Shown in pieces: positions 23,701 to 38,700 of a stretch of 64,000 bases of DNA (the stretch's first letter is position 1; each line of letters opens with the position of its first letter). The translations under genes were made by a program, and so were the position numbers. The notes beneath the pieces were generated by a model that saw nothing but the letters and a program-made list of their open reading frames with translations, made no database searches and was not told the DNA's origin. The stretch spans positions 305,695,950 through 305,759,949 of the forward strand of contig NC_081408.1 in assembly GCF_030272615.1 (NCBI RefSeq). The letters are read 5' to 3'. The stretch comes from Cryptomeria japonica (Eukaryota; Streptophyta; Pinopsida; Cupressales; Cupressaceae).

Positions 23701-26700
23701 ACATCATTTCTTGATGCTACTTCTTCTGTGAAATCACACTACCTGTAGTCTACAATTAATTACATTGTGGAATATTGATATTGCTCTGATATTGTATTGA
23801 AATCGATAGAGCAAACATAGATAATTACACCATTGTTACATGTAAAATAGTGTATGATATTCTTTTTTGTTGGGGATTTATTCATAGATTTTTACATTAC
23901 ATTACATTGGCTTATAGAGCGTTGTTTTCTCATTAAAACTACCTTATGCAATCTCCATATGGAAATTTCCCATGGCTAACGCTATTTATTGCTAACTATT
24001 AAACTAACTATTAATTATTTGTTTCACCTATGCACTATATTATGTAATATAAATTCCAACACTTTGGTACACTGGATATCGTCATTTGTTGAAACAGGTG
24101 TGAGAGATGAAAAGAAGGAATCATTATACTGATTTCCATAAATGACCAAAGAAGGTCACTTAGACGCAGTGTACAACCAGTTATAAGAAGATTAGTAGTA
24201 GGGTAAAATGACCTTCGGTTTAGGATAATGACAATACATTCACTTTTTCAAAATATGTTACACTTACACAGAAATGCTTTCCCTTATTGGGGAGTGCATG
24301 CTTCTTATTGAAATGCATATTTCCATTGCTTAAGTTCAATGAAATAAAAGTACAATCTTTTATGTCATTTTTGGGAACGAAAAAATGCAGAAACAAAAAG
24401 TCCTTTTAAATTGTCTCAACAATGAAATGAAGTAAAATCTTTAGGTCCTTAGGACCGTCAGTGCAGAGTTTCATTTAGCATGTATGGTTAAAGTCCACAA
24501 CATTTATTTTCAACTAAGTTTCCCATTATTAGTAATTAAATGCTCTCTAATTTTGTTTATAAATTATTTAAAGTGGTCTGTGTTATTTGCCTTATTCTTT
24601 TTCTTAATAGGTCTTGATATCAATCTAGGTCAACTTCTGTTATTTTTATACTCCTAGAGTCTTGATGTGTTGTAAATTTTTGTAATGAGTCTTTATTCAC
24701 CAGCTTTTTGGTAGTAATAAGTCTTGTTATTATTTAAGCAGTTGTAGTTTATATAGATGCACTTTCCACCTTAAACTAGTTTGGTTTGACATTCATTCAG
24801 TTTTGTTTATCACCAACTTTGTCTATGATTATTGATTCTTTTTACATTTCTTGTTTTGTTTAAAATAGTGAGTCTTGATATGTATTTTGTTCAAATCTGA
24901 TATTCAGGATCCAGTGGAAGACCATTCAACCAACTTCGAATTTGGACGTGTGAAAATTAGTGTTGGGAATGAGAACAGTAAAGAAAGGAAAAAAAAGCGA
25001 AAGGAGTCTAAAGTTCAGCTTCTTGAAAAGGTTTGCAACTAGAGAGCACTTCTCATGGTTACCCACTGAATTTCTTCATCTGCAATTGGAATTTTTACCA
25101 AATAAAAACATATGCTAAACATATTTTGATTTTTATATGATGGACTACCATTGCCTGACAGTCATTAAATTAACGAAGCTTCTACATCTATTGATTCAGG
25201 CAAAACAGTTGCAATCAACAATGCAAGATCCTGAGAAAGGCCAGGTACAATCTCTGTTTCTTTGAGGAAGCTTTGGCCAAAGCAGTGTTTGATCTAAGTT
25301 GATGACCGCTTAAATTAATTTTGTAAATTTATTTATAGTATTGTATTTTTTTTTAATGGATGTTTCTAAGAATCTAAATTAACTCTGTCCTCCAATTATT
25401 TGCTGCACATTGCTTTTGATTGAAATTATAATATGCCATCTGTTAATAAGATTCTTGCTTGCCAAAATAGATCAACTAGTACTATTTTTAGGTTTGATTT
25501 GGGATTCTGTATGTCTGGATAAAGTTTTTTCTTGTACTCAAAATATTTTTGTTTTTTGATTTGATATTGGCTTTTGGTGAATAATTACATGTTCCCTGGG
25601 GTAAAAGCCAGTAAACCCAAAGTGGGAGCAATCTGGGACTGCAGGATGAGGATGAAATGCCCCCTGCCATCCCTTTGGGCACCATCTATGATTGGGGCCA
25701 TCCCTGGGACAACCCTGCAGTGCAGGGTAGGTTCACCACGCTATTCAAAACCAAAGTTCGTTTAATTTAAAAAAATAAAATTATTCTCTAATTTTGATAT
25801 TCTTTTCATAAATGTTTTCAAGTTTCTGAATCCTCATTACTATTTCCTCAGAAGCAGGTGAAGTGAAAGTGTATAAGAAAATATACAAAAAGAATAATTA
25901 TATTCCATTTCTTGTATTGTGTAGCCTCTCACTTTCAGCCCCATGCCATGTATTATGCAACAATGCCTCTGTAATCTTTACACTATCCTCTTCATTCTGT
26001 CTTGATTTTAAAAAAGTCAAAAAAATTCTTTCCAACAATAGTTGATTTATTTTTTAAACCTTGAATTTTAACTAGATGTAAGAGTCATTCACTTCAAGTT
26101 TGATACCAATGCCTGCCTGTTATCTGCAAATTAGAGGAATTCAATTGATTTATTATATATAATTTATATAAAGACTTAATCCATCATTAAACAATATATT
26201 TTTTTGATACTATTAGAAAGGGATCTATAGGGGCCTTCACCTTGGATTATATCAAAAAATGGCTAAACAAAAGTACATCAAGGATGCACAAGGTAACAAA
26301 AATGGTCTAACTAAGACCAATAAAAGAGCATTGCAAAAGCCTGCACCAGCAAGATTCAACTGAACAACAGAAACAAAACTAGAACCTTACAAAATCCAAA
26401 AGGCAGGGAGGGAAAATAAGGGAACCAAAATACCCATCACCAAACCCATTTCAGGGAATGAGCTACCTTGAACCAGGCCATTTTACCACAGACAAGTCAC
26501 CCCCCAAGCACTTACCTTGACATCATCATGAGAAGACTCCAACACTCCTGATAGTACATTCAAGCCTTCAGCGGTGATGCTAACTTGTTTAGGTGCTTAG
26601 CTGCCAATAGAACCAGTGTTAGCCAAGAACTTGAAGCATACCCACTGAATTATCTCCTACCTTTTCCGACTATGAAATAATGCATTGCAACTGTTGAGGG

Positions 26701-29700
26701 GAGTGTAAAAGGTATTTGTAACCAATAGATTAACCAATAGATTATTGTTTTTTGACACTTTTAACGATGTTTTGACCGCCATCCTTAGGGCATTGCAAAA
26801 GGAAGACAATTGATGGAAATCCTTCTTCAAAGCATGGATATCATTCTGCAAAGCACTAGAATTTTGCTCCTTAAGAGGAACCGACATACCTTGAAAAGAA
26901 CTGCCCTTAGTGCATACTCCCTTTGTATGTTTTTGTCCCCCCAAAATAACCCATCCTCTAGAAAGTTGGGAACCTAATGGCACCACTAATCCATATATCC
27001 ATAGTGTAGCATTAGCATAGCTATCCAACCCATAATACCTCAAAAGAGAATAATATGTTGTTTCAATTTACTATAATGGAAGTCCTTGAATAGAGTTGAC
27101 TTTGCTTTTAAGAGGATGGTCTCTTGCAACAACTAAATAGTGTCTTAGAGCCATTAGGATGAATATGAGGATAACATTTGTGACAATTGACTGAAGCCAA
27201 AACATTCGCATCAAGAAACTTGCATAAATGTCAACCAAACACAACACAAAGGAATCTACTTTTGCCATGACAAAGAGGAGCAAGGTGTGTGAGTATGTTG
27301 GACCAAGGGCAAATTAAAAGGACTTTATTAAAACACATGCCTCCTATATTGCCAAATCCGAGGATGACAGATACTATCACATCAAAATGAATCAAATTGA
27401 AATGGGCATTGCCAACATTAAGGAAAAGCCACTACATGAAATGAATTTGAAAGAGGCATGTCATCGAAAAGAATTTTGCCAAGTATTGGCCATGAAGCTA
27501 TATCATTGCTAAAGAGGTTTGAGCAGGGGTCTTGATTAATGCCAACATGTGCTAGCATGTTAGCTGCCTTATTTTCTTCATGGAATCAATGAACATAGGA
27601 AATGCTAGGGAAGTCATTAAAGCTTCTTCAAGCAATCTTTGAAGCTTCTAGTTCAGTCATTGTGATTTATAAGACTAGAAATGACAATTTGTGAATTTTC
27701 TTCAACTATAATTTGACTGAAATATTTTTCTCTAGCCATTTTCAACATGGCCACAATTGTGAGCCATTCAACTTCTTTGTTAGATTTATACCCAAAGTGA
27801 AAGGATCCTATTTAAAATAGACCACCTAATGAATTTCTAATTAAAATGCCTCCATTAGCCAACCTAGGGTTATTGTTAGAGGTGCCAACAAAATTAAGCT
27901 TCAAATAGCCCCATTGGGGTGACCTCCAAATTCTATATTTTCTGGCACGTCCTTTGTCTTGTACTCCATTAATGAGGGGCCAAACTTGGAAATTCCATTG
28001 TTGCAAAATCTTTTTCTCCTTTATTGAAAAAGAAGTAGCCTAATTGTTTAAGGAAAGAGTAACATAATTAAGTATGCAACTTTCAATCTTAGCCAAAACC
28101 TGAATCTAAGGAGAAGCATCACATTGTGGAAGATATGTCTATTATGTTCAAGCTGAATGCCCCTAAGGGTGCAAACCGAAGCATTTTTCCAAACTGGGGA
28201 GAACATGTTTCTGCCAATGGACCAATTGCAGACATGTTGATGGAGGGTAGTTGGGAAAACCCAACTCATTTCTAATTTTTGGACTATATTCCTCCAAATA
28301 GAAGTAAAAGGATAGTGCAAAAGTAGATGATTTATTGACTTTGAATCAACATTCAAAGTACACAAATTGAAGGCCATGGAAATCTCTTTTAATGATATTG
28401 TCACAAGCCAATATCTAATTCCAATATCAATTATAAGGGCCAATCTTGGAGAGGCAAAAAATTGCAGTTTCAGAGATATCCAATCCCAACCTTATAAGAG
28501 CTAGAGGGGCCACTAGTCCATTGCAGTTCATCAAGATGCCTAAGGATTGCAACACACATACCTGAGAGCAGAGAAGAGATGTAGAATTTTTTCTTGTGCG
28601 GTAAATTCAAAGATGAGAAGTCTTTCTAAGTTCTTGGATACCAACCTTCTGCTTCCAACTCTAGCTAGTAATATTTTAGGTTAGAGCCCCAAGAATAAAC
28701 CAAAACTTCTCATGCTTTGGCTAGTTATGGATAATTGTTGAGGGATGAGATGCCAAGTTAGGAATCGAGCCAAAAATCCATATCTTGTCATCCACATCCC
28801 AAGTGAGCCTTACCTACTATCAAATGTCTTGGATTCCAAACCTTTTGGAGGGTCATCCTCAACAAAGAAACCCAAAGGTGAAAGGTTATTTAAATATTTA
28901 AATGTCAAATAGAACTTGATAATTGAGTAGGATCTTCAAGGAAGCACCAATTCAACTTTGCACCAAGTGCTATATTCTTCATGCCTAATCTTTAATGTGC
29001 ACATCCCATTGAGGGTTTAGAAGATAAACTTTCTCCTGTATAATCAAATGGAACTTCTTTTCCTCACTAATTTCTTGCCAATGAAAGTCACCACAAATTT
29101 TAGAAATAACCTTTTAAGAGGATTTAGAGATAGGCATAACTGAAAGCAAAATGATAGGAATGGCCTAAAGAACAACCTTGATCTTCAATATTCAACCAGC
29201 AAAACTCAACCATTTGCCACTCTAAGAAGCCATCTTATCTTGAATATGATCGATATTTTCCTTCCAAAATTGAAGCCTACACTTACTAACAAACAAGATA
29301 CCCAAATACTTACTTGGAAAGATTGCAGCATATTGTGAAATAAGCACAAATCTTGATTTGGGAGTGAGGGGCAACACCAAAGAAGATTTTCAACTTTGCC
29401 TAATTGTTAAGTTGTCTAGAAGCTTCACCATAGGTATCTAGGATATAATTAAGTGCTTGAGCCCTCCTTGATGAGGGCTTTACCAAAGAGAATTGTATTA
29501 TCTACGGATTGGAGATGGGTGATGGGTTGTAAAAGGTGTCATGTCCTTGCCATAGGACCTTCTCAATCCCACTTAAAGCCAGCGATTGTAATTACAGAAA
29601 CGATGTCATGCTCGAGCAGATGCATCACCCAATTAAAGTTTGAAGGTGAAATAGTCTTACGGAGTTAAGACTTCACGATTTCATGAGAGCTCTCTATCGC

Positions 29701-32700
29701 CTATTATCATGTGAATTATTCATCATCATTGCTGAAGCCTCACCGCCAAGATAAAACAGTTAATTAAAATTGAATATATTAAAGGGGCCTTGATTAATCC
29801 TTACAATTGGGGAAAGGTGGCGATTCAAAGCATTGCATCTCATGGTGAAGAGTCACGACCCAACAGCAACATACAAAGGATATAAGAGACCCTCCTTCAT
29901 GTCAAGGCAAGGGGGGCATCCATGGGAAGGACAATCATCTCTAGCGGCATGAAACAGTTTTGGAGACTCTTATTTGTCATCATTGAAGGTGTAGAGATTA
30001 AGGGTTGATACGCATTGAATGAGATCAAGGAATAAAACTGAAAGAAGAGGATTGGGCATTATAATCCAGTGGCAGCAAAATAATATATCGGTATGATTTA
30101 TTTCAAATATGCATTAAGGGAAATATGCAAATTTATGGTCTGAAATATTTATAATAAGAAATAATTAGCTATAATATTATAATTATATTTATAACACATT
30201 AGGATTCTTGTCAACCATTTGCATATTCAGATTTTTTACTTAATTTCAACTGCATGCATTAACATCTATAATACATAAAGAAATTAATTATCTAGTCCTT
30301 AGTCTTCTGCTAATGCCTACGTAGTGATAGGGGGTTTGTGTAGGGAGAGGCAGAGTAATTCTGTCACAAGACGGGTATGTTCCAAGATGGGGTAAGGACA
30401 TATATTTCTGAAGCCTTGAGGGAGAAGTCTCGAGATGGGCATGTGTTCCTGAAACCTTGAGGGAGCCTACTTGTAGATAGTTTCCAAGCGCCCTAGCACA
30501 ATAATTCCATCATCCTTTGTCAGTGTTAGGGAGGAAGTGAGGGCAAACCCTTAAAATAATTAGTATCTATTGTATTATGAGGAATTAGATGTTTTCTAAT
30601 CTCAATAACTTAATTTAAGACATAATAATGTTTTATGATTATTGGGAAACAGGTAGCCTTCCGGTAGGGGACATTACAAAAGGGGTGCTAAATTAAATCA
30701 TGAAAGACTATTATCTAACCTTTTAGAAGAGATAAATATCCAAAAGGATTTAGTCATTAAATAGATATTGAGAGAGAGGATCCCCCTATGTGATGCCTCT
30801 CAAATGATGAAAGAATCTAACCTAAGTACCATAGAAAAGAACTGAAAACTAGACCCTTGAAATTGTACGCATAAACCATGATATGCACTTTTCAGGAGCT
30901 CAGAAGTCTTTAAAACAATAACCAAGAAGGAACAACAAACACTATCATAGGGTTTTGCAATATCCAATTTTGCCCCCATAAATTTATGTTTGAAAGAGTT
31001 AAGGAGAGGTAGAAACTTGTGGGTTATAATTATTCCATCCATAAATTGACACCAATGAATAAAGGAACCTTGCTTCAAAGAAATTGAGGAACCACCAATG
31101 TAAGTCTACCAATGTAGACAAGAAATTTTGTGAAATGGTTTGTATCCGCTTTATTTGTAATGAAGTGGTTGGATATATCTATTTGGTGATGGAGAAGGAT
31201 AAAGAAGTTTCAACCTTTGAACACTATCTTTGAAATTAATCTTCTTTGAAAAGGAAGAGGACATTGTTTTTTGTGGAATCATGGATAGAAATGTACACTT
31301 GCTTTAACACCTTACCTAATGCCATCAAATCACTGATCACTTAAACTAAATCTTTTCCAACAATGTCTAAACGAACTTGGAGAAAATGTCTGGTAAGACA
31401 TTAGGGTTAGGAGTTTGATTCCCCTTAAATGCAAAGACCATGTTTTGAGCTTCTTCCTTGAAGAGAGGAGCCAAAAGAGCAGTATATCTTCGTTAAAGAG
31501 TAAATCAGGGGTTCAGTTCAATAACAAATATCTCAACTTTGATTCGCTTGTTAAAAGCATTTTTCTAGAAGAAATAAATAGATTTTGCATCTATTTCCAA
31601 AGGAGTAGTTAATAGAGAACCATCCTTTGAAGAGATAGAAGCGATTCCATTCACTTGGTTATCACCAAGATAATGGAGCGAAGATATTTGAAATACTTTT
31701 CCCCCCTAATAAACACGTTTATTGCTTGACTTATACTTCTAGAAGATCTCTTTCTTTAGAATCGATTTTAGTCTTCACAAAAGGTCTTTTTCCATTTCCA
31801 ATAGAGCATTAGTATGACTTGAATATTAAATCTCATTACATACCATTTCGAGGTCCAAAGGATTTTAGCATTCTTGACAAAGATGCAACCAAAAGTTTCG
31901 TTATTCCATTCCAAAATCCAATGCTTCACATAAAGCTTCAAATGGAATTTATACATAAGAGAACTGTAAGAGAGGGGCATGAGTTTCACTGTTGCTTAAC
32001 TTCTCGGAGCAACCAACGACCATGAAGTCAGATCAAATCAATTTTAATGGGTATCAAGGGGGAGGGGCATCCCCTGAAACTTCAGTTAAAATGGGAAATG
32101 ATATGAGCTAGCTACATGTAATAACCCCACTAGTGTCTGCCAAAATTTTCACCTTTCCACTTCAGGGTAATTTTGTCAAACAGTTGTCTTGAATAGGAAA
32201 AAAGTATCGTTTATGGATTGGCATAGTCATAGTTTTTATAAAAGTGGTAATGTTTTCAAAGTGACATAAGGACATTCAATTACTTCCATTCAAATGTGAA
32301 ATAACAAGAATTGAAACCATGCTAATTTCTAAGATGAAATCAAAACATTGACATTGCATTTTAACATTCAGAAAGCATATAAAGGATGTATATATTTCTT
32401 CTGACCTCAACATAGATGGAGAACTCCCATGCATCAAAATGCAAACAGCTGCAGCATATATTGAAATAGACTCCAATCTTCTATAGTACCGGCAATCACC
32501 AAAGGTAGGTGCTGGCAATAGTACTTACATCCCCTGTGAATCACTTTCAGACAGCACTGAACTTCTGGCCACTGGCTGTGATAATCTTTTATACTGTTCC
32601 TGGAAATGCTTAATAAATCTAAAATTTGAAAGAGTTGTAATATGCAGTCTGCATGTTCTGTGTGTTCTTTTAGCACCTAGCAAATTGATGTCTTCTCAAT

Positions 32701-35700
32701 GAAACTCCACGCACAGAAATATAGAGCTCACACATAACCTGAGTAGATGCCCACGTCAATAAAATGGAAGCTTGCGCCCAGAATGGTTGAATCGCACCAA
32801 TGAACATCTCCTTTGAAGATCATGGTGACTCAAAAGCTACACATACCATTCTGGGTGCAAGCTTTCATTTTATTGACATGGGCAAGTATTCTTCCTTGCT
32901 ACGATACATATTATGCTGACTCAGGTTATGTGTGAGCTCTATATTTCTGTGCGTGGTGTCTCAGTGAGAAGATATCAATTTGCTAGGTGCTGAAAGAACA
33001 CACAGAACATGCAGACTGCAGATTACAAGTCTGTTTCAAATTTTAGATTTATTAAGCATTTCCAGGAATAGTATAAAAGATTATCACAGCCAGTGGCCAG
33101 AAGTTCAGTGCTGTCTGAAAGTGATTCGCAGGGTATGTATAGAAGATTGGAGTCTATTTCAATATATGCTGCAGCAGTTTGTATTTTGATGTATGGGAGT
33201 GGTCAAATCACATTAATGAACATCTCCTTTGAAGACCATGGTATGATGCAAAAGCCACATGTATAAAGCCAAAAGTGATGGAAAATAAGTTTTGCACAGC
33301 CAGATGAGTAGCATAAAGGCTAATTCAACCTTGCCGAGTCTTCCACATACTGAAATTAATCTCAACTTAACTTGTTCTTCTCAATATGCAATGTAGTCGC
33401 ACTCAGCAAATACGAAGAATCTGATGATAATATTGCTGATAGCCATAGGCTCAACATATGACAATCAATAGTCAATTCACATGTTCATATTCACAGAGAG
33501 TTCTGTCCAATCTTCAAGAGCAATCCTCACCCCAAACAAGACTATAACCCGATATCAATCTTCTCTCTATTACACTTTCCGTATCAAAACCAAACATTTT
33601 CATACTTCAAAATGAATAGATGCGATATCTCATGAACTATATCTGGCCAGTTTATTCCATGAATTCGCATACACACTAGTTGGCTTTTTGATTTACAGAA
33701 AAGGCATTTGAAAAGATTTCAGATTAATTTATTCCATCTTCCTCTTATTTCTGGCTCCAAGGCTCAAAGGAAATATTTGATTCAAACAATAGTCAAACAA
33801 GGGTCAGTAAATAATCATTTCTTGAAGCATTTTAATTGATTTCTACTCATAAGGCACCGCCAATGTAATGTCCTTTTTCACAAATGCCCTAGTTTTGCCC
33901 TAGCATAAACTTCCAAGGAAGTAGGAGATGGAATAGGGTTACATTTCATCTTAGATCACCCAAATTGAGGTCCTGCAAAAATGTTAGATAATCATTGAAA
34001 ACATAATTAAACAAATCTTTGTTAGAAATAGTAAGCAAAACATAGATCTCGTTCCTAGGGTTTAGGAACATTAACTTGATTATAAGATAGACATAACTTA
34101 ATGATGGATCTCAACCACAGTGAGGCTAAGATAAGGTATGTTAGGTGCCTGAATGTTCTTCTATCCTAGGCCCAAGAGTGGATATTCAATCCCTCTTGGA
34201 CCCATGGGACCATTGGGTCACCACCATGAGGTGGTGTACCTAGTGAGGGTTCCCGTAGCCGTTTCCCTCACCATCCTTCCTTTATCTTCCCTTATGATCT
34301 GAATTCCTTAATCTCATGGCCAATCATGATAGGGAAGTCAGGATGATTACAGTAGGGTGTCCCGAGAATCCTTCCCTCCTAAGCCCAAGGGCAACACTCC
34401 TTGTGCCCCCTTGTCCGCATGACACCATTTGGTCACCACCATGAGGTTGCGTACTTAGGAGAGGACCTCATCGCTATTTCCCCTCCTTGTATCCCTCATT
34501 GCCCCTATCATGGCTGACTTTAATAACTAAACAGAATATATAAAGAATCCAATATTATGCATGTATTCTGCATATATATATATATTAAATTAATCAGTCA
34601 CAAACAACAACAAATTATTAATCAGCAATGAGCAGATATAAATAATATCCATTATGCTATGTATAGGGAACTCATACCAAAAATCACAATATATGTTTGA
34701 ACTGCTATTTACTGAATTTATTATTAATGCCAAGTCTGATCTGATCGATGATGCCTTGAATGCATGGGTGTTGTCTTCTTATACTCCTTTGGGGTTGGAG
34801 GGTTAGAACCTACCTTCAAAGTGGTGGCTGTTGGAATGGGATGTGTTACTTTGCTACCAACCGTATGTCTCTTCATGATTTAATCACTCTTCTTAATGCA
34901 TTATTGTTTATTGATGTGCTACTTTGCTACCAATTGTATGTCTCTTCATGATTTAATCGTTCATCTTAATGCATTATTGTTTATTCTAACTAATCCCCCA
35001 TTCCGTCCTAGAGGAGATTGCTACTAGAAGGGAAGAGGATCGATTCCTTCAAATAAATATTATTTACTATATATAAAATCTTATCATATCTGCCCTGCAA
35101 TATTTCTGACTGCTGAGGATAGGCGATTGTAGCATGCTCTATGATCAATGATATTGTGACGTCTTACTTGCGTAAGACAATTTCATATTACAGTTAGTAT
35201 TTGCTTACTGTTTTGGTCTAGTGTCACGGCGGGGACATGACAACCAACAATAAAGTATGTATATATTAAGCACCTCCCAAGCTTTCTTAATTTTCCATGA
35301 TGTTTCCTTCCCATGACAAAGTCAAATATAATTGGTTCCTTCCATTAATCAATCATTCCAACTGAAAGATACAAGGAGATAACACAGAAAAAGACCTTAT
35401 GCCAAGAGGAATCTTACACAGATATTGAAGTGGCACCAATATCTCCAGAAATGCAAATAAGATAATATTCTATACACTCAAGCTTAATAATATTTTCTAG
35501 CAAGAATAATTAATGTGGATATTGCCTGAAAACCATTCTTCCTCTGAAAGGTGATAAAATACCTATGCAACTCCTTAATTCTGCAAACTTCAAAACTCCA
35601 TTGTAAGCCCAACTGAAGAACCTGAGTGATTCTTCCAAGTCTACCTAGGGCAGATAGTTTCACTGCTGAAGATAGTGCCTTCAGGTTTCCATCTCGAACC

Positions 35701-38700
35701 TTCAAATCTGAGAGTCTTCTCAGAGACTTTAATGTAAGAAAATATATATTATTCCATACCACGTCAATTCTTGATGACTCCATTTATAATAGTATTATTC
35801 AGTTCCTTCCCCATACAACAGTTATTATTTGGTGACTTTAATTAATTTCTAACGTGAAGTAATTATTTGATATTATTTTATACTTTTAAGCATAGTGTTA
35901 AATAATTTAATCCCCTATAAATACTTTTAAGTCTAGGGAATTAATAATTTTTAATTTTCCCAAACTTGTCCAAAATGGGACATTATAAGTCCTCCCATCC
36001 CGAGATTGCTTGTCCTCGAGCAATCTACCTGTATATCCAACCAAAATACCAGGATACCATATCAGTCTTATAAATACTGCACCGAGAATTTGCTGTGCTA
36101 CTCTGATATAACTGTAATTTGCAATATTGTCCATCTGCAGTTTGCCAGTTTGCCATCAAGCTTGCAATTTTCTGGATCCCAAGTCGAAAAATCATCCTCA
36201 GCATGTATCCTCAAAGAAAAAGGATAAATATTGCTCATAAAATCATCAACAGTAGTCACACCTCTATTGACTCCATGATTTAACACATATAGCAGGGAAA
36301 ACTCGTAAAATAGGTTGCCCATGCAACCCCATCATGTCTACATATAGCAACCTCCACTAAAATTTCCAACACACCCTGCTCAAAGACCTGCTTACATTGA
36401 TCATGTAAATGCAATTGCTGAACTTCCAATACAATACCGGGATCACAAAACTCAATTGCATAGTAATTACTAATTGTCAATGTTGATGTAGTCATGCAAT
36501 TGAAAACTCATATACGGTTCCATACTAAAATCTGAAATTTTTTCATATCTTGAACCAGAAAAAGAAATAAGTGTACTTCTTTGTCATCCTTGAGGTCTTC
36601 TTCTGCATCACCAGAAACTACAAACTCATTAGCAACTTTCTCAATATGTGAACCATCATTGCTTGTGTTCATTTCAAGCAAACTAACTTGTGAAAGATCC
36701 AGGTATCCATGTTGTCTCTTGATATTTTGCAGGCTTTGTCTTGCTTCAATAGCTAGCATCTTAGCATTCTTAGCTTCCTCCATCCATTCGTCACACTGCC
36801 GTAGAGTCTTCGTCCACATTTTCAATGCTATCCATCAACTTCCTTGGCTCTTTGTCTATTACTGATGTGTCATTGCCTCTCATAGATTCATCAAGTATTT
36901 CTTCAATCTCCTTATCTTCTTTCCCCTCATTTGGCTGATATGAATTCTTTGCTCGATGTTGCAACAGTTCTTCCCTATGGATTTCATCAATCCCTTCAAT
37001 TATTAGCTGCATTTCCCTAATCCTAGAATTACCTTTCTGTTCCTTAGGTATAGTTGCAGTAGTTATTTGATTTTCTGCTTTGTATAAAGAATAGTGAGCC
37101 ATACTTAGTTGGCAGCAAAGTTCGTCAACCTCTCTTTCCTTATCTTCAACAAACTTGATGGCTAAATCTCTATCCCTAATTAGCTGCAGGTAATCTGATT
37201 TCATTGTTTCTAATGCTTCTTTGATTATTTGCAACTGTGCGCCAGTCATTCTACTTGCAATTCGTTCCTGCCTCTCGTCCATTTGAATTTTCCACTCAAG
37301 ATCTTCAATGTATTTATGAATATTCTCCATCCTTGTCAACACTTGAACAATCTTCTCATCAGTGACAACTAACCGTTCCTTCAAATCTTGTCCTGCCAAA
37401 ATTCTCTGCTTGTTCTCATCAAAGTGGTTAAACACAACGAATTTTCTGATTTGCTTTCATTTGTAAGAAGACTCCCCTCATCAAATGCAATTGACTTACT
37501 TAAGGATACCATATAATCCTTAGAAGCCAGAATGGCCTTATGATCAAAACTCATCTCTTCATTACACTAATCAACATTGGTTTCTAAATCACCCACATAA
37601 AAACTGGAGCACCCCTTCCTTTGTTGGCTTAGTGAAATCAAATTCTATGATCTTATCAATGCACTCATTTGTAATACAGGAAATGCATGAGGATTCATCT
37701 TCATCCTCATCCCATATTTCTTTGCAAACTTCCTGGAAATCTGTGACACATTCAACATGAAGCAAGGTATTCTCTTCAACACATTCTTTTATCTGCTCTT
37801 TTTTATTCAAGTGAGGCTTCAACTTCCCCTCACATTGTTTGAAGTTTGAACACACCGTGGACCAATGCTTATGCAGATGACAAAATCTGTCATTCTTGTT
37901 TCCAAACAACCTATAGCATAGATAAGATGGTTTGGGAGAAAGCAACACTCTCATTGATAGACAAAGCCATAATATTCTTCATGGCTGCAATGACATCTGT
38001 ATCATGTTCTCTCCTGATTGTGACCAAGAAATGATGAAACATATCGTAGATCAAATCTTCCAAGCCCAAGTCCAACAAGAGATTACTCACTCTAAATTCT
38101 GCAAATCTTTTTAGTATGGCAACCCTGCTTGAATAATGAATACTACTGATATCATTAAGATCTTCAAAACTATCTACAATTAGGTGCAATAACATTGTGT
38201 CATCATCATAGGGAACTTGAGGTGCCAATATTCTCATAATCAGCCATTAGCTTGATCTCCTTATCAGAATGTCTCAACAACCAACATTAAAGAAGTCACT
38301 ACAGGAACAAGAGCTAGCTGCAACACATCTGAAGGTGATTGCTCTATTATACTCAAGCATCCATCTAATTTATTCAAGGTGTTGAAGACATCGTCCCTGG
38401 GTTGATGTCAAATTCTAAGCTTTGAAATGATAATTCGATGTTGTAATTAATTAAGGAGTGGAATGCTCCTTATATAGAAAATTACAAGATGATGTTTCCA
38501 TAATGAAAACGCTCGACAATAGAAACACGAAAGACAGAAAGGAAACTTCTTAAAACTAACTAAAGATGAAAGACAAACGGAAGTTTCTAAATACTAACTA
38601 AACGACTGATATGACCATTATATCATTATTACAATATTATTTTAATACCCTCCTTTAATGGTCATTCTACTAACTACCCTACAGAAGATGTGACATAATC

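Larger units (their letters stand above)
32117..35985 (-). repeat. 3' LTR of the PDS5-carrying element, interrupted
   Basis: The minus-strand end is GGGGTTATTACA at 32117. 32117-32688 is a direct repeat of 39771-40308, at least 85% alike by eye. The minus-strand start is placed near 35985 (ATAATGTCCCATTTTGG) behind the purine-rich tract. It contains the long inverted repeat 32430-33210 and the inserted unit 33864-35242. The link between its two halves is an inference. Confidence 0.55.

Noticed and set aside
32430-33210. DNA transposon with long TIRs
   Set aside because: The arms are LTR sequence (shared with 39771-40308), without TSD at the outer ends; better explained as an inverted duplication inside an LTR.
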